64,000 bases of DNA from KACC-23026 sp963829575 (GTDB taxonomy: Bacteria; Bacillota; Bacilli; Bacillales; Sporolactobacillaceae): positions 1 to 64,000 of the forward strand of contig CAWHJF010000015.1 of NCBI GenBank assembly GCA_963829575.1, in the 5' to 3' direction. The position numbers and the translations under genes are program-made. Shown piece by piece: positions 17,231-24,313 of this stretch. Position 1 is the first letter of the stretch, and each line of letters starts with the position of its first letter. Below the pieces are notes generated by a model that was not told the origin of the DNA, did no database searches, and was given only the letters and a program-made list of their open reading frames with translations.

Positions 17231-17261
17231 AAAAACTAGGGCGTGATGAACGCGCCATCAC
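17231..17261 (-). terminator. Probable terminator of the MFS gene
   Basis: GTGATG/CATCAC arms with a GCGCGTT loop, followed on the minus strand by GCCCTAGTTTTTG, directly after the MFS stop codon. The stem is short, so strength is uncertain. Confidence 0.55.
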
Positions 17262-17270
17262 TTCCATTGA

Positions 17271-18485
17271 TTAACTTTCTGATAACGAACGGATTCGCCT
17301 AAGCTGTGGAAAAATAACCATCCAAAGTCCTGCGACAATGAGCGTTCCTACTCCGCCAATGAACGCTGCCGGTGCTGCTCCTGTGAAACCCGCTACCATG
17401 CCCGATTCGAATTCACCAAGCTGATTAGAGGTACCAATAAATAAGGAGTTGACCGCATTGACGCGCCCACGCATTTCTTCTGGTGTCTGCAATTGCACGA
17501 GCGACGAGCGAATGACGACGCTAATCACATCGGACCCACCAATTAAAAGAAGTGCCACAAGTGATAACACTAGGCTAGTCGAGACGGCAAAGAGGATGGT
17601 CGAGAACCCAAAGATTCCTAAAGCGGCAAATAACATAGGTCCATAATTCGTTCTCATAGGGAAAATTCCTAATCCAAGTGAGACGAGGAGTGCACCAATC
17701 GCAGGTGCCGCTCTCATGAGACCAAGCCCCCATGGTCCGGTGTGCAAAATATCCTGCGCAAATATCGGCATAAGCGCGGTCGCCCCACCTAGTAAGACGG
17801 CAAATAAATCCAATGAAATCGTGCCTAAAATAATCGGGTGATGAAACACAAAATCAAGGCCTAGTAAAAGTGAACGGATCGAAACCGGTGCCAAATCGCG
17901 AACCACTCTTTTCATCCGAATGAAAATTGAAAGTACGCCAGCGGCGAGTAAGGCGACGGTGGATACACCATAAACCGTTATAGGTCCAAATGAATACAAA
18001 AGACCCCCAAGTGCCGGCCCTAAGATTTGCGACACTTGACCCGCGGACGTCGTCCATGAAATCGCCTGGGGAATGAGCTCTTTCGGTACAAGGTCAGGCA
18101 ATAACGCGGCTGAAGCCGGGCCCTCAAACGCCCGACTCGTTCCTAATACAGCTGCAATGACTAAAATGGCATCGCGTGTAAGCCAGCCCTCTAAACTTCC
18201 GAATAAAAGCAAGGCAGCCATGATCCCTTCGATCATTTGACAAATGAACATTATTTTTCTTCGATCAAACCGATCGGCCACATGCCCAACCACAAGCGTT
18301 AATAGGACCATTGGTAAAAACTGAGCCAAACCAACAAATCCGAGACTGAACGCATCGTGTGTAATCGAATACATTTGCCAGCCGATCGCAACGGTGAGCA
18401 TTTGAAATGCAGTCGATGATAAAATACGAGAAACCCAGAAATTCGTAAAGGAGGGGGTTCGTAAAGAGGCATCTAACTTTGGCAA
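17271..18485 (-). CDS. MFS transporter, DHA3/EntS-like
   Basis: A 404-residue, 12-helix transporter. The loop after helix 2 carries motif A (GHVADRFDRRKIM), and the C-terminal half repeats the pattern with MRGRVNAVNSLF. This subgroup includes EntS-like exporters of siderophores and drugs; the substrate cannot be read from the sequence. The start is TTG at 18485 with GGGAGGAG 5 nt upstream. It sits between DUF202 and the aldolase operon on the same strand but has its own terminator, so it is probably a separate unit. Confidence 0.85.
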   Translation of the reverse strand: MPKLDASLRTPSFTNFWVSRILSSTAFQMLTVAIGWQMYSITHDAFSLGFVGLAQFLPMVLLTLVVGHVADRFDRRKIMFICQMIEGIMAALLLFGSLEGWLTRDAILVIAAVLGTSRAFEGPASAALLPDLVPKELIPQAISWTTSAGQVSQILGPALGGLLYSFGPITVYGVSTVALLAAGVLSIFIRMKRVVRDLAPVSIRSLLLGLDFVFHHPIILGTISLDLFAVLLGGATALMPIFAQDILHTGPWGLGLMRAAPAIGALLVSLGLGIFPMRTNYGPMLFAALGIFGFSTILFAVSTSLVLSLVALLLIGGSDVISVVIRSSLVQLQTPEEMRGRVNAVNSLFIGTSNQLGEFESGMVAGFTGAAPAAFIGGVGTLIVAGLWMVIFPQLRRIRSLSES

Positions 18486-18570
18486 GGTTTCTCCTCCCTT
18501 TATAATCAGCTTTAGTTTATGAGTCCATTTTTTAACGAAACACGTCTATTATACCTTTATACCAATAAAA

Positions 18571-18614
18571 TGGCGATCCCCGAGAGACCCATTTTGTCTC
18601 TACAGAAATCGCCA
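18571..18614 (-). terminator. Terminator overlapping the end of the DUF202 gene
   Basis: On the minus strand TGGCGAT…ATCGCCA encloses AGAGAC…GTCTCT and runs into TTTTATT. The first arm lies inside the last codons of the DUF202 gene. Confidence 0.75.
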
Positions 18615-18998
18615 AGCGTACCAAAAATATAAGCTGAAAATCAAAAAGATGACCAGCAGGGAGATCGACAAAAACCAAATGAGAACCTTTGAGTAATGGA
18701 AGGTTTGCCGATTAATGTCGCGGCTTTTTTTGAAATAGCTAATCGTGGACAAACAGAGTGCCACAATTCCAACACCAATAGAAACCAATCCGATGACTTT
18801 TGCTAGAACATCGGACACTGGGACAACATTGGTTCGTGAGGTGAAATGTAAATTCGTGATTAAAAAACCGACTCCCATTATAGTGATGCATGTGCGAATC
18901 CATGCAAGGAAGGTTCGCTCATTGGCAAAATGCTGTTGGATATACTGTGAATCCACAGAAATGCCGGTTGAATCCTGAGTTTGATTCGAATCGTCCAT
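18600..18998 (-). CDS. DUF202 (YidH-like) small membrane protein
   Basis: A 132-residue protein with the DUF202 signature HFANERTFLAWIRTCITIMGVG followed by three hydrophobic helices (about 38-56, 70-90 and 105-128). The N-terminal 20 residues are acidic and polar. The family is widespread and uncharacterised; E. coli YidH is the usual reference. It is monocistronic, with a terminator overlapping its 3' end. GAGGAG precedes the ATG at 18998. Confidence 0.88.
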   Translation of the reverse strand: MDDSNQTQDSTGISVDSQYIQQHFANERTFLAWIRTCITIMGVGFLITNLHFTSRTNVVPVSDVLAKVIGLVSIGVGIVALCLSTISYFKKSRDINRQTFHYSKVLIWFLSISLLVIFLIFSLYFWYAWRFL

Positions 18999-19064
18999 GC
19001 TCTTCTCCTCAAAATAATGACTTGCAGTTAACGACGTATTAAGGTAGGTCTGTTCGCCTCACCT

Positions 19065-19367
19065 TTAATCGTTATATTTGGCTTCCCAGGCAATCATTCC
19101 ACCGACCATATTCTTCACAGCAATCCCATGTTGATCTAAAAACTCACAGGCTCTACCGCTCCGACCGCCTGAACGACATACCATAATATGCTCTTCGTTT
19201 GGATCGATTTCATTTAGACGCGCTTCCAATTCTCCGAGCCGAATATGCTTGGCCCCCGGAATCATCCCTTGTGCTACCTCATCGTCTTCTCGAACATCAA
19301 TAATGCTTAATTTCTTACCTTCTTCAATTTCCTTATGTAAGTCTTCCGGCATGATTTGCTTAATCAT
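19065..19367 (-). CDS. Single-domain rhodanese (sulfurtransferase)
   Basis: A 100-residue rhodanese domain. It contains SIIDVREDDEVAQGMIPGAKHI, the CDC25-like entry signature, and the active-site loop CRSGGRS with the catalytic Cys, then GGMIAW at the end. Single-domain rhodaneses carry persulfide sulfur to cytoplasmic acceptors. The ATG at 19367 lies 8 nt after AAAGGAG. A tandem-repeat array begins about 95 bp upstream of the start codon. Confidence 0.92.
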   Translation of the reverse strand: MIKQIMPEDLHKEIEEGKKLSIIDVREDDEVAQGMIPGAKHIRLGELEARLNEIDPNEEHIMVCRSGGRSGRACEFLDQHGIAVKNMVGGMIAWEAKYND

Positions 19368-19395
19368 TTTATGCACTCCTTTCTACTCCGTTTAA

Positions 19396-19426
19396 ATTAT
19401 ACCCTAATTAGTGCATATGATTACAA
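19396..19426 (-). promoter_or_regulatory. Candidate promoter of the rhodanese gene
   Basis: On the minus strand a perfect TATAAT (19401-19396) has TTGTAA about 19 nt upstream (19426-19421). It is the only AT-rich gap between the repeat array and the gene. Confidence 0.5.
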
Positions 19427-19462
19427 TTAATTGAACCTGTGTTTTATAGAAAAAACCGTCGA

Positions 19463-20627
19463 GGACGCGATCCCTTCGGACACCGGGCGGGCCTTTCACG
19501 CCTCGCCTGTCCAATGGCGCGTTCCCATTGGACACCGGGCGCGTCTTTCTCGCCTCGCCTGTCCGATGGCGCGTTCCCTTCGGACACCGAGCGCGCCTTT
19601 CTCGCCTCACCTGTCCAATGGCGCGCTCTCTTCGGACACCGGGCGCGCTTTTCATACCTCGCCTGTCCAATGGCGTGCTCCCTTTGGACACCGGGCGCGC
19701 CTTTCTCGCCTCACCTGTCCAATGGCGCGTTCCCTTCAGACACCGAGCGCGCTTTTCTGCCTCGCCTGTCCAATGGCGCGTTCCCTTTGGACACCGGGCG
19801 CGCTTTTCTCGCCTCACCTGTCCAATGACGCGCTCCCTTTGGACACCGAGCGCGCTTTTCTCGCCTCACCTGTCCAATGGCGCGTTCCCTTTGGACACCG
19901 GGCGCGCCTTTCTCGCCTCACCTGTCCGATGGCGCGTTCCCTTTGGACACCGGGCGCGCTTTTCTCGCCGCACCTGTCCAATGGCGCGTTCCCTTTGGAC
20001 ACAGAGCGCGCTTTTCTCGCCTCACCTGTCCAATGGCGCGTTCCCTTTGGACACCGAGCGTGCTTTTCTCGCCGTCGCCTGTCCAATGGCGCGTTCCCTT
20101 CTGGACACCGGGCGCGCTTTTCGCGCCTCACCTGTCCAATGGCGCGTTCCCTTTGGACACCGGGCGCACCTTTCTCGCCTCACCTGTCCAATGGCGTGTT
20201 CCCTTTGGACACCGGGCGCGCTTTTCTCACCTCACCTGTCCAATGGCTCGCTCCCTTTGGACACCGGGCGCACTTTTCTCGCCTCGTCTGTCCAATGACG
20301 CGCCTCCTTCTAACACCGGGCGCGCCTTTCTCGCCTAACCTGTCCAATGGCGCGTTCCCTTTGGACACCGGGCGCGCCTTTCTCGCCTCACCTGTCCGAT
20401 GGCGCGTTCCCTTTGGACACCGGGCGCACCTTTCTCGCCTCGCCTGTCCAATGGCGTGCTCCCTTTGGACACCAAGCGCGCTTTTCTCGCCTCGCCTGTC
20501 CAATGGCGCGTTCCCTTTGGACACCGGGCGCGCTTTTCTCGCCTCACCTGTCCGATGACGCGCCTCCTTCAGACACCGGGCGCGCCTTTCTCGCCTCATC
20601 TGTCCGATCATGCGCCTACCGTGTATA
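19463..20627. repeat. GC-rich tandem array, about 22 copies of a 52-bp unit
   Basis: The motif CCTGTCC(A/G)ATGGCGCG recurs with its T at 19508, 19560, 19612, 19664, 19716, 19767, 19819, 19871, 19923, 19975, 20027, 20080, 20133, 20185, 20237, 20289, 20341, 20393, 20445, 20497, 20549 and 20601. Spacing is 52 bp in nearly every step (one of 51, two of 53). Within a unit TGTCCAA pairs with TTGGACA, and GGCGCG pairs with CGCGCC, in the interleaved order a-b-a'-b'. GC content is well above the flanking genes. It lies between the serA terminator and the rhodanese promoter. No stop codons occur in the plus frames, so long artificial reading frames cross it; there is no ribosome binding site and no protein-like sequence. 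Confidence 0.92.
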
Positions 20628-20642
20628 AGCTCTAGACTCACC

Positions 20643-20676
20643 AAAAAACGTCCACCTTCTCATGAAGGTGGACGTT
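20643..20676 (-). terminator. Terminator of serA
   Basis: Perfect 12-bp stem AACGTCCACCTT/AAGGTGGACGTT with a 6-nt loop, followed on the minus strand by TTTTTT, 16 bp after the serA stop codon. Confidence 0.95.
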
Positions 20677-20692
20677 CACTAGTTTACAAGAG

Positions 20693-21889
20693 TTAGATCA
20701 CGCGAGCAGTTACGATACCACTAATTTGGTACACTTTTTCAAGAATACTTGGGACGATCTCGCCGTTCACTTTGTCGTCGATATCAATCATTGTGTAGGC
20801 ATAGTCCCCACGGCTGCGATTGACCATGTCGGCAATATTTAGATTGTGGCTAGAGATCGCTTGAGCAATCTGGCCCACCATGTTGGGCACGTTTTGGTGA
20901 AAAACAGCTAAGCGGCGCTGCCCCACATAAGGGAGAGACGCATTCGGGAAGTTCACTGAATTTCTAATGTTTCCCGTTTCTAAAAACTCTTTGACTTGAC
21001 GTGCGGCCATGACGGCACAGTTTTCTTCGGATTCCGCAGTCGACGCACCCAAGTGAGGAGTTGCCACAACATTTTTCATTTTAAGTACATGTTCATTCGG
21101 GAAATCGGTCAGATAGCGACCGACCGTTCCCTCTTCTAAAGCAACCGCCATGGCGGTTTCATTTACGAGTTCACCACGCGAGAAATTTAAGATCTGCACG
21201 CCAGGCTTCATTTGTGCAAACGTTTCTTTGTTAAACATACCATTTGTATCTTTTGTAAGTGGCACGTGGACGGTAATGTAATCCGCTTCTGCAAACAACT
21301 GCTCAATGGTCATCGCACGTTGAATGTTCCGAGAAAGCTTCCAAGCGGTGTCAACTGAAATAAATGGATCAAACCCGATGACGTCCATATCTAGATCCAA
21401 TGCATCGTTGGCAACGAGCGCACCAATCGCACCTAGACCGATCACACCAAGGGTTTTCCCTTTAATTTCTTTTCCCACGAATTGTTTCTTTCCAGCTTCA
21501 ACAAGCTTGCCCATTTGATCGCCTTTTCCGACCAAAGTCTTCGTCCATTCCACACCATCATAGAGATTACGAGAGGAAGCAATCAACGACGCCAAGATTA
21601 ATTCTTTCACTGCATTGGCGTTTGCACCAGGGGTATTAAAGACGACAATTCCTTTTTCAGTGCAGCGATCGACTGGAATATTGTTGACACCCGCTCCAGC
21701 GCGTGCGATTGCTTTAAGGTTGTCACCAAATTCCATGTCGTGCATGTTGAAACTGCGAACTAAAATGGCATCTGGATTGTCCGTGCCATTGTCAAGGTGG
21801 TAGTTGTCTTTGAAAACTTTCAAACCATTCTCTGCAATATTATTCAATGTCTTAATCGTGTTCACCTTGTCAAGCAATGATGTACTCAT
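20693..21889 (-). CDS. serA: D-3-phosphoglycerate dehydrogenase
   Basis: First step of serine synthesis: NAD-dependent oxidation of 3-phosphoglycerate. The 398 residues match the short bacterial form. They comprise a 2-hydroxyacid dehydrogenase substrate domain, a Rossmann signature (GKTLGVIGLGAIGALVANDA), catalytic Arg in FSRGELVNE, Glu in the next segment, His in ATPHLGASTAESE, and a C-terminal ACT domain (about 325-398) for serine feedback. The ATG at 21889 is chosen; an in-frame extension to 21994 runs through the riboswitch leader and is not coding. A ZTP riboswitch precedes it. Confidence 0.93.
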   Translation of the reverse strand: MSTSLLDKVNTIKTLNNIAENGLKVFKDNYHLDNGTDNPDAILVRSFNMHDMEFGDNLKAIARAGAGVNNIPVDRCTEKGIVVFNTPGANANAVKELILASLIASSRNLYDGVEWTKTLVGKGDQMGKLVEAGKKQFVGKEIKGKTLGVIGLGAIGALVANDALDLDMDVIGFDPFISVDTAWKLSRNIQRAMTIEQLFAEADYITVHVPLTKDTNGMFNKETFAQMKPGVQILNFSRGELVNETAMAVALEEGTVGRYLTDFPNEHVLKMKNVVATPHLGASTAESEENCAVMAARQVKEFLETGNIRNSVNFPNASLPYVGQRRLAVFHQNVPNMVGQIAQAISSHNLNIADMVNRSRGDYAYTMIDIDDKVNGEIVPSILEKVYQISGIVTARVI

Positions 21890-21986
21890 CCACTCTTCTC
21901 TCCCTTTATATAGTTTCAACCCCGACTTCAAGGGCTTTAATTCTGCTAAATGGTTTCTGACAGTGGTCACCCGCCAATAAGCAGAA

Positions 21987-22012
21987 GGAGGCAAGGGAAC
22001 TCCCTTACCTCC
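21987..22012 (-). promoter_or_regulatory. Expression-platform hairpin between the ZTP aptamer and serA
   Basis: Arms GGAGGTAAGGGA and TCCCTTGCCTCC (one G-T pair) with a 2-nt loop directly follow the aptamer. The hairpin is followed by TTCTGCTTATT rather than a solid T run, so it is a weak terminator or an alternative structure. The rest of the leader to 21890 is unstructured by eye. Confidence 0.6.
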
Positions 22013-22080
22013 TGCCCAGGCGAACGGCTACGTCACTATGTGCTCCCTCACGGTACTCCGTGTTCGCCAGTTACACATAG
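22013..22080 (-). ncRNA. ZTP (pfl motif) riboswitch upstream of serA
   Basis: On the minus strand a P1 stem CTATGTG/CACATAG encloses ACTGGCGAAC, a CACGG-AGTA-CCGTG hairpin and the GGGAG segment. The second domain is GCCGTTCGCCTGGGCA, with the conserved CGCCTGGGCA able to form the pseudoknot with CTGGCG. This is the layout of the pfl/ZTP class, which senses ZMP/ZTP and turns on purine and one-carbon genes when folate is short. Its placement before serA fits a supply of serine for one-carbon units. Confidence 0.8.
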
Positions 22081-22098
22081 TCATTTAAATTTGAGTTA

Positions 22099-22127
22099 AG
22101 TTTATCAAACTATTTTAGAAATCTCAA
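22099..22127 (-). promoter_or_regulatory. Promoter of the ZTP riboswitch-serA transcript
   Basis: TTGAGA (22127-22122), a 17-nt spacer and TAAACT (22104-22099) on the minus strand, about 20 nt before the aptamer P1. Confidence 0.5.
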
Positions 22128-22214
22128 TAAAAACGCATTTTTTATTTAAGAAGTTGAAGCGTTGAAGTATGAAAGCGTTTCACCATCAAAAAACCAACCC
22201 TTACTCTTTGAACA

Positions 22215-22245
22215 CTCCCCTCATTTTTGCTTAAAAATGGGGGAG
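22215..22245 (-). terminator. Hairpin after the homocysteine methyltransferase/MTHFR gene
   Basis: CTCCCCCATTTTT and AAAAATGAGGGGAG pair with a single bulge and a 4-nt loop, 6 bp beyond the stop codon. No T run follows at once, so it may act as a stabilising 3' end or a weak terminator. Confidence 0.5.
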
Positions 22246-22251
22246 CAATTA

Positions 22252-24189
22252 TTAAATGGTTGGTGCAGGCACTTGCAAGTTCTGTCTTATATATTTGGTC
22301 AAGTGGACCGTCAATTCATATCTCAAGAACGGAGTAATTAAATAGATTCCGTTAAAATGGGCGCACGCTTCATCAAGGAGTTCCTCAGTAATGCGCAATC
22401 CTTCTTCATGGGCCTTCGCTTCAGGTGCTTTTTTCATGCGCTCGAGGATGTCATCTGTTAGACGGATCCCTGGAACCTCATGGTGCAAAAACTGGGCGTT
22501 TCGTGAACTTGTGATTGGCATAATGCCAACAAAAACTGGAATATCAAATGGTTCAACGGCGCGTGCCAGTTGTTCAAATAACGTCACATCGTAGATCGGT
22601 TGAGTCATGACATAATCGGCTCCGGCATCTAATTTCCGTTTCAAACGGTCGATCGCTTTATTAAAGTTCGGCACGTTTGGATTAAACGAGGTCCCTACAA
22701 CGAATTTGGCTTGTTGCTTCAGATCTTGACCTGAAAAAGCCAAGCCTTGATTCAAGCGTTTTACCATTCGGATCAACTCTGTTGAATTCACATCGTAAAC
22801 GGACGTTGCGCCAGGAAGGTCACCAAACTTAGACGGATCCCCCGTTATCAGTAGAATGTTATGGATGCCAAGGACATGTAGCCCCATCAAATGGGATTGT
22901 TGCCCGATTAAATTGCGATCCCGACACGCAATATGAACAAGTGGCTCAATCCCTTTTTCTTTTAATAGACTCGCCAATGCCATGTTGCTAACGCGAACCG
23001 TTCCGAGCGAATTGTCCGCAAGCGTGATTGCATCCACACCCGCTTCTTGGAGCGCCTCTGCTCCTTTTAAATACTTCTCGATATTGAGGACGCGTGGCGG
23101 ATCAAGCTCCACTACGATTGTTTTTTGAAGTTTCACTCTTTCTATTAAAGAATGAAGAACGGATTCAGCGCCTCCACCTTCTCCGTTATCTGAATCAGGC
23201 TCCACGCGATCTTTTAAATGAATGGATCCTGGACTCCCGACTTCGGTTTCTGAATGAACCGGGTTATCAACCGATAGGATAGTAGAAGGATCTAACGCGT
23301 CAAGTTGTTCTCTTAATGCTTTAATATGTTCAGGTGTCGTCCCACAACAGCCTCCAACAAAGCGAACCCCGCGGCGAACTAATTCAACACCAATATCTGC
23401 AAAATAGTCCGCATTAGCTGTATAGGAATAAGCACCGTCCTCCATATGCAAAAGGCCACTATTCGGAACCGCTGAATAGAAACCGCTTTGATCGAGCGGA
23501 GTTTGTTCATAGGTTTTGAGAATCCCAGTTAAGCCCAACCGGCAATTCAACCCGACGACATCGGCCCCTTTTTCCTGAAGGCGACTAAACGCTTCTTCTA
23601 TCTTATGGCCGTCTCGTGTGACCCCTACGACAATTGGCGATAGGTTCGCTATGATCGGCAAATCGGTTAAACGGCGAACCACTTCCACGGCCAATTCGAG
23701 TTCTTCAAGTTCAGGGTACGTCTCTAACACGATCCCCTCGACCCCTTCGTCAATTAGGGTGGTCACTTGTTCCTCAACTTGAGATTGGATCGTTTTGTGA
23801 CTCTCGCCTCGATCCTCACCTTGGTAAAAATCAATTGTCGAACCAATCGTTCCAAATACATAAGCCGTCTTTTGCGTGTTAGCCTTATGGTCTTGAACGG
23901 CTACGCGAGCGATCCGAACGGCCGCTCGATTAATGTCGCCTACTTGATCTTGAAGACCATACCGTTCGAGCGCCACCCGACTTCCACTATAAGTATTCGT
24001 TTGAATGACCTCGGCGCCAGCACTCAAATAAGTCGCATGCACATTTTGAATCAGATCGGGTTGACTGACATTCAATTCTTCAAAACACGAACGGATCGGT
24101 TGACCGGATTGGTGAAGAAGGGTGGCCATTGCCCCGTCTCCTAACACCCATCCACTTTTCAAACGTGATCGAAACTCTTTTTTTGACAT
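22252..24189 (-). CDS. yitJ: Bifunctional homocysteine S-methyltransferase/methylenetetrahydrofolate reductase
   Basis: A 645-residue fusion like B. subtilis YitJ (about 612 residues). The N-terminal homocysteine S-methyltransferase domain has zinc ligands in VVGLNC and VGGCCGTTP (to about 300). The C-terminal FAD-dependent MTHFR domain starts near 350 (IVVELDPPR, LADNSLGTVR, PLVHIACRDRN, LLITGDPS). It supplies methyl-THF and can methylate homocysteine. The linker (about 300-345) is longer than usual and rich in Ser, Glu, Asp and Gly. It lies 124 bp after metH on the same strand, probably under the same SAM riboswitch. Confidence 0.92.
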   Translation of the reverse strand: MSKKEFRSRLKSGWVLGDGAMATLLHQSGQPIRSCFEELNVSQPDLIQNVHATYLSAGAEVIQTNTYSGSRVALERYGLQDQVGDINRAAVRIARVAVQDHKANTQKTAYVFGTIGSTIDFYQGEDRGESHKTIQSQVEEQVTTLIDEGVEGIVLETYPELEELELAVEVVRRLTDLPIIANLSPIVVGVTRDGHKIEEAFSRLQEKGADVVGLNCRLGLTGILKTYEQTPLDQSGFYSAVPNSGLLHMEDGAYSYTANADYFADIGVELVRRGVRFVGGCCGTTPEHIKALREQLDALDPSTILSVDNPVHSETEVGSPGSIHLKDRVEPDSDNGEGGGAESVLHSLIERVKLQKTIVVELDPPRVLNIEKYLKGAEALQEAGVDAITLADNSLGTVRVSNMALASLLKEKGIEPLVHIACRDRNLIGQQSHLMGLHVLGIHNILLITGDPSKFGDLPGATSVYDVNSTELIRMVKRLNQGLAFSGQDLKQQAKFVVGTSFNPNVPNFNKAIDRLKRKLDAGADYVMTQPIYDVTLFEQLARAVEPFDIPVFVGIMPITSSRNAQFLHHEVPGIRLTDDILERMKKAPEAKAHEEGLRITEELLDEACAHFNGIYLITPFLRYELTVHLTKYIRQNLQVPAPTI

Positions 24190-24313
24190 ATCCTCTCTCC
24201 CTAGTAAATGGACTAATTAACGCTTGCGTTCCTTTGTGAGTAGCGCGAGCTTCACCGACCGTTTTTCTCAGTATAGCGTGCACTTCTTAGTCACTGAAGC
24301 TCCATCACTATCA

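Noticed and set aside
19463..20627. CRISPR array
   Set aside because: The units are contiguous and almost identical over their full length, with no variable spacers and no cas genes nearby.
19431..20644. Several overlapping long reading frames (up to 375 codons) on both strands across the repeat array
   Set aside because: The 52-bp unit lacks stop codons in several frames and its length is not a multiple of three, so every frame appears open. There is no ribosome binding site and the peptide is only a three-frame read of the unit.
21890..21994. N-terminal extension of SerA by 35 residues
   Set aside because: It runs back into the riboswitch expression platform and has no Shine-Dalgarno; the family start is the ATG at 21889.
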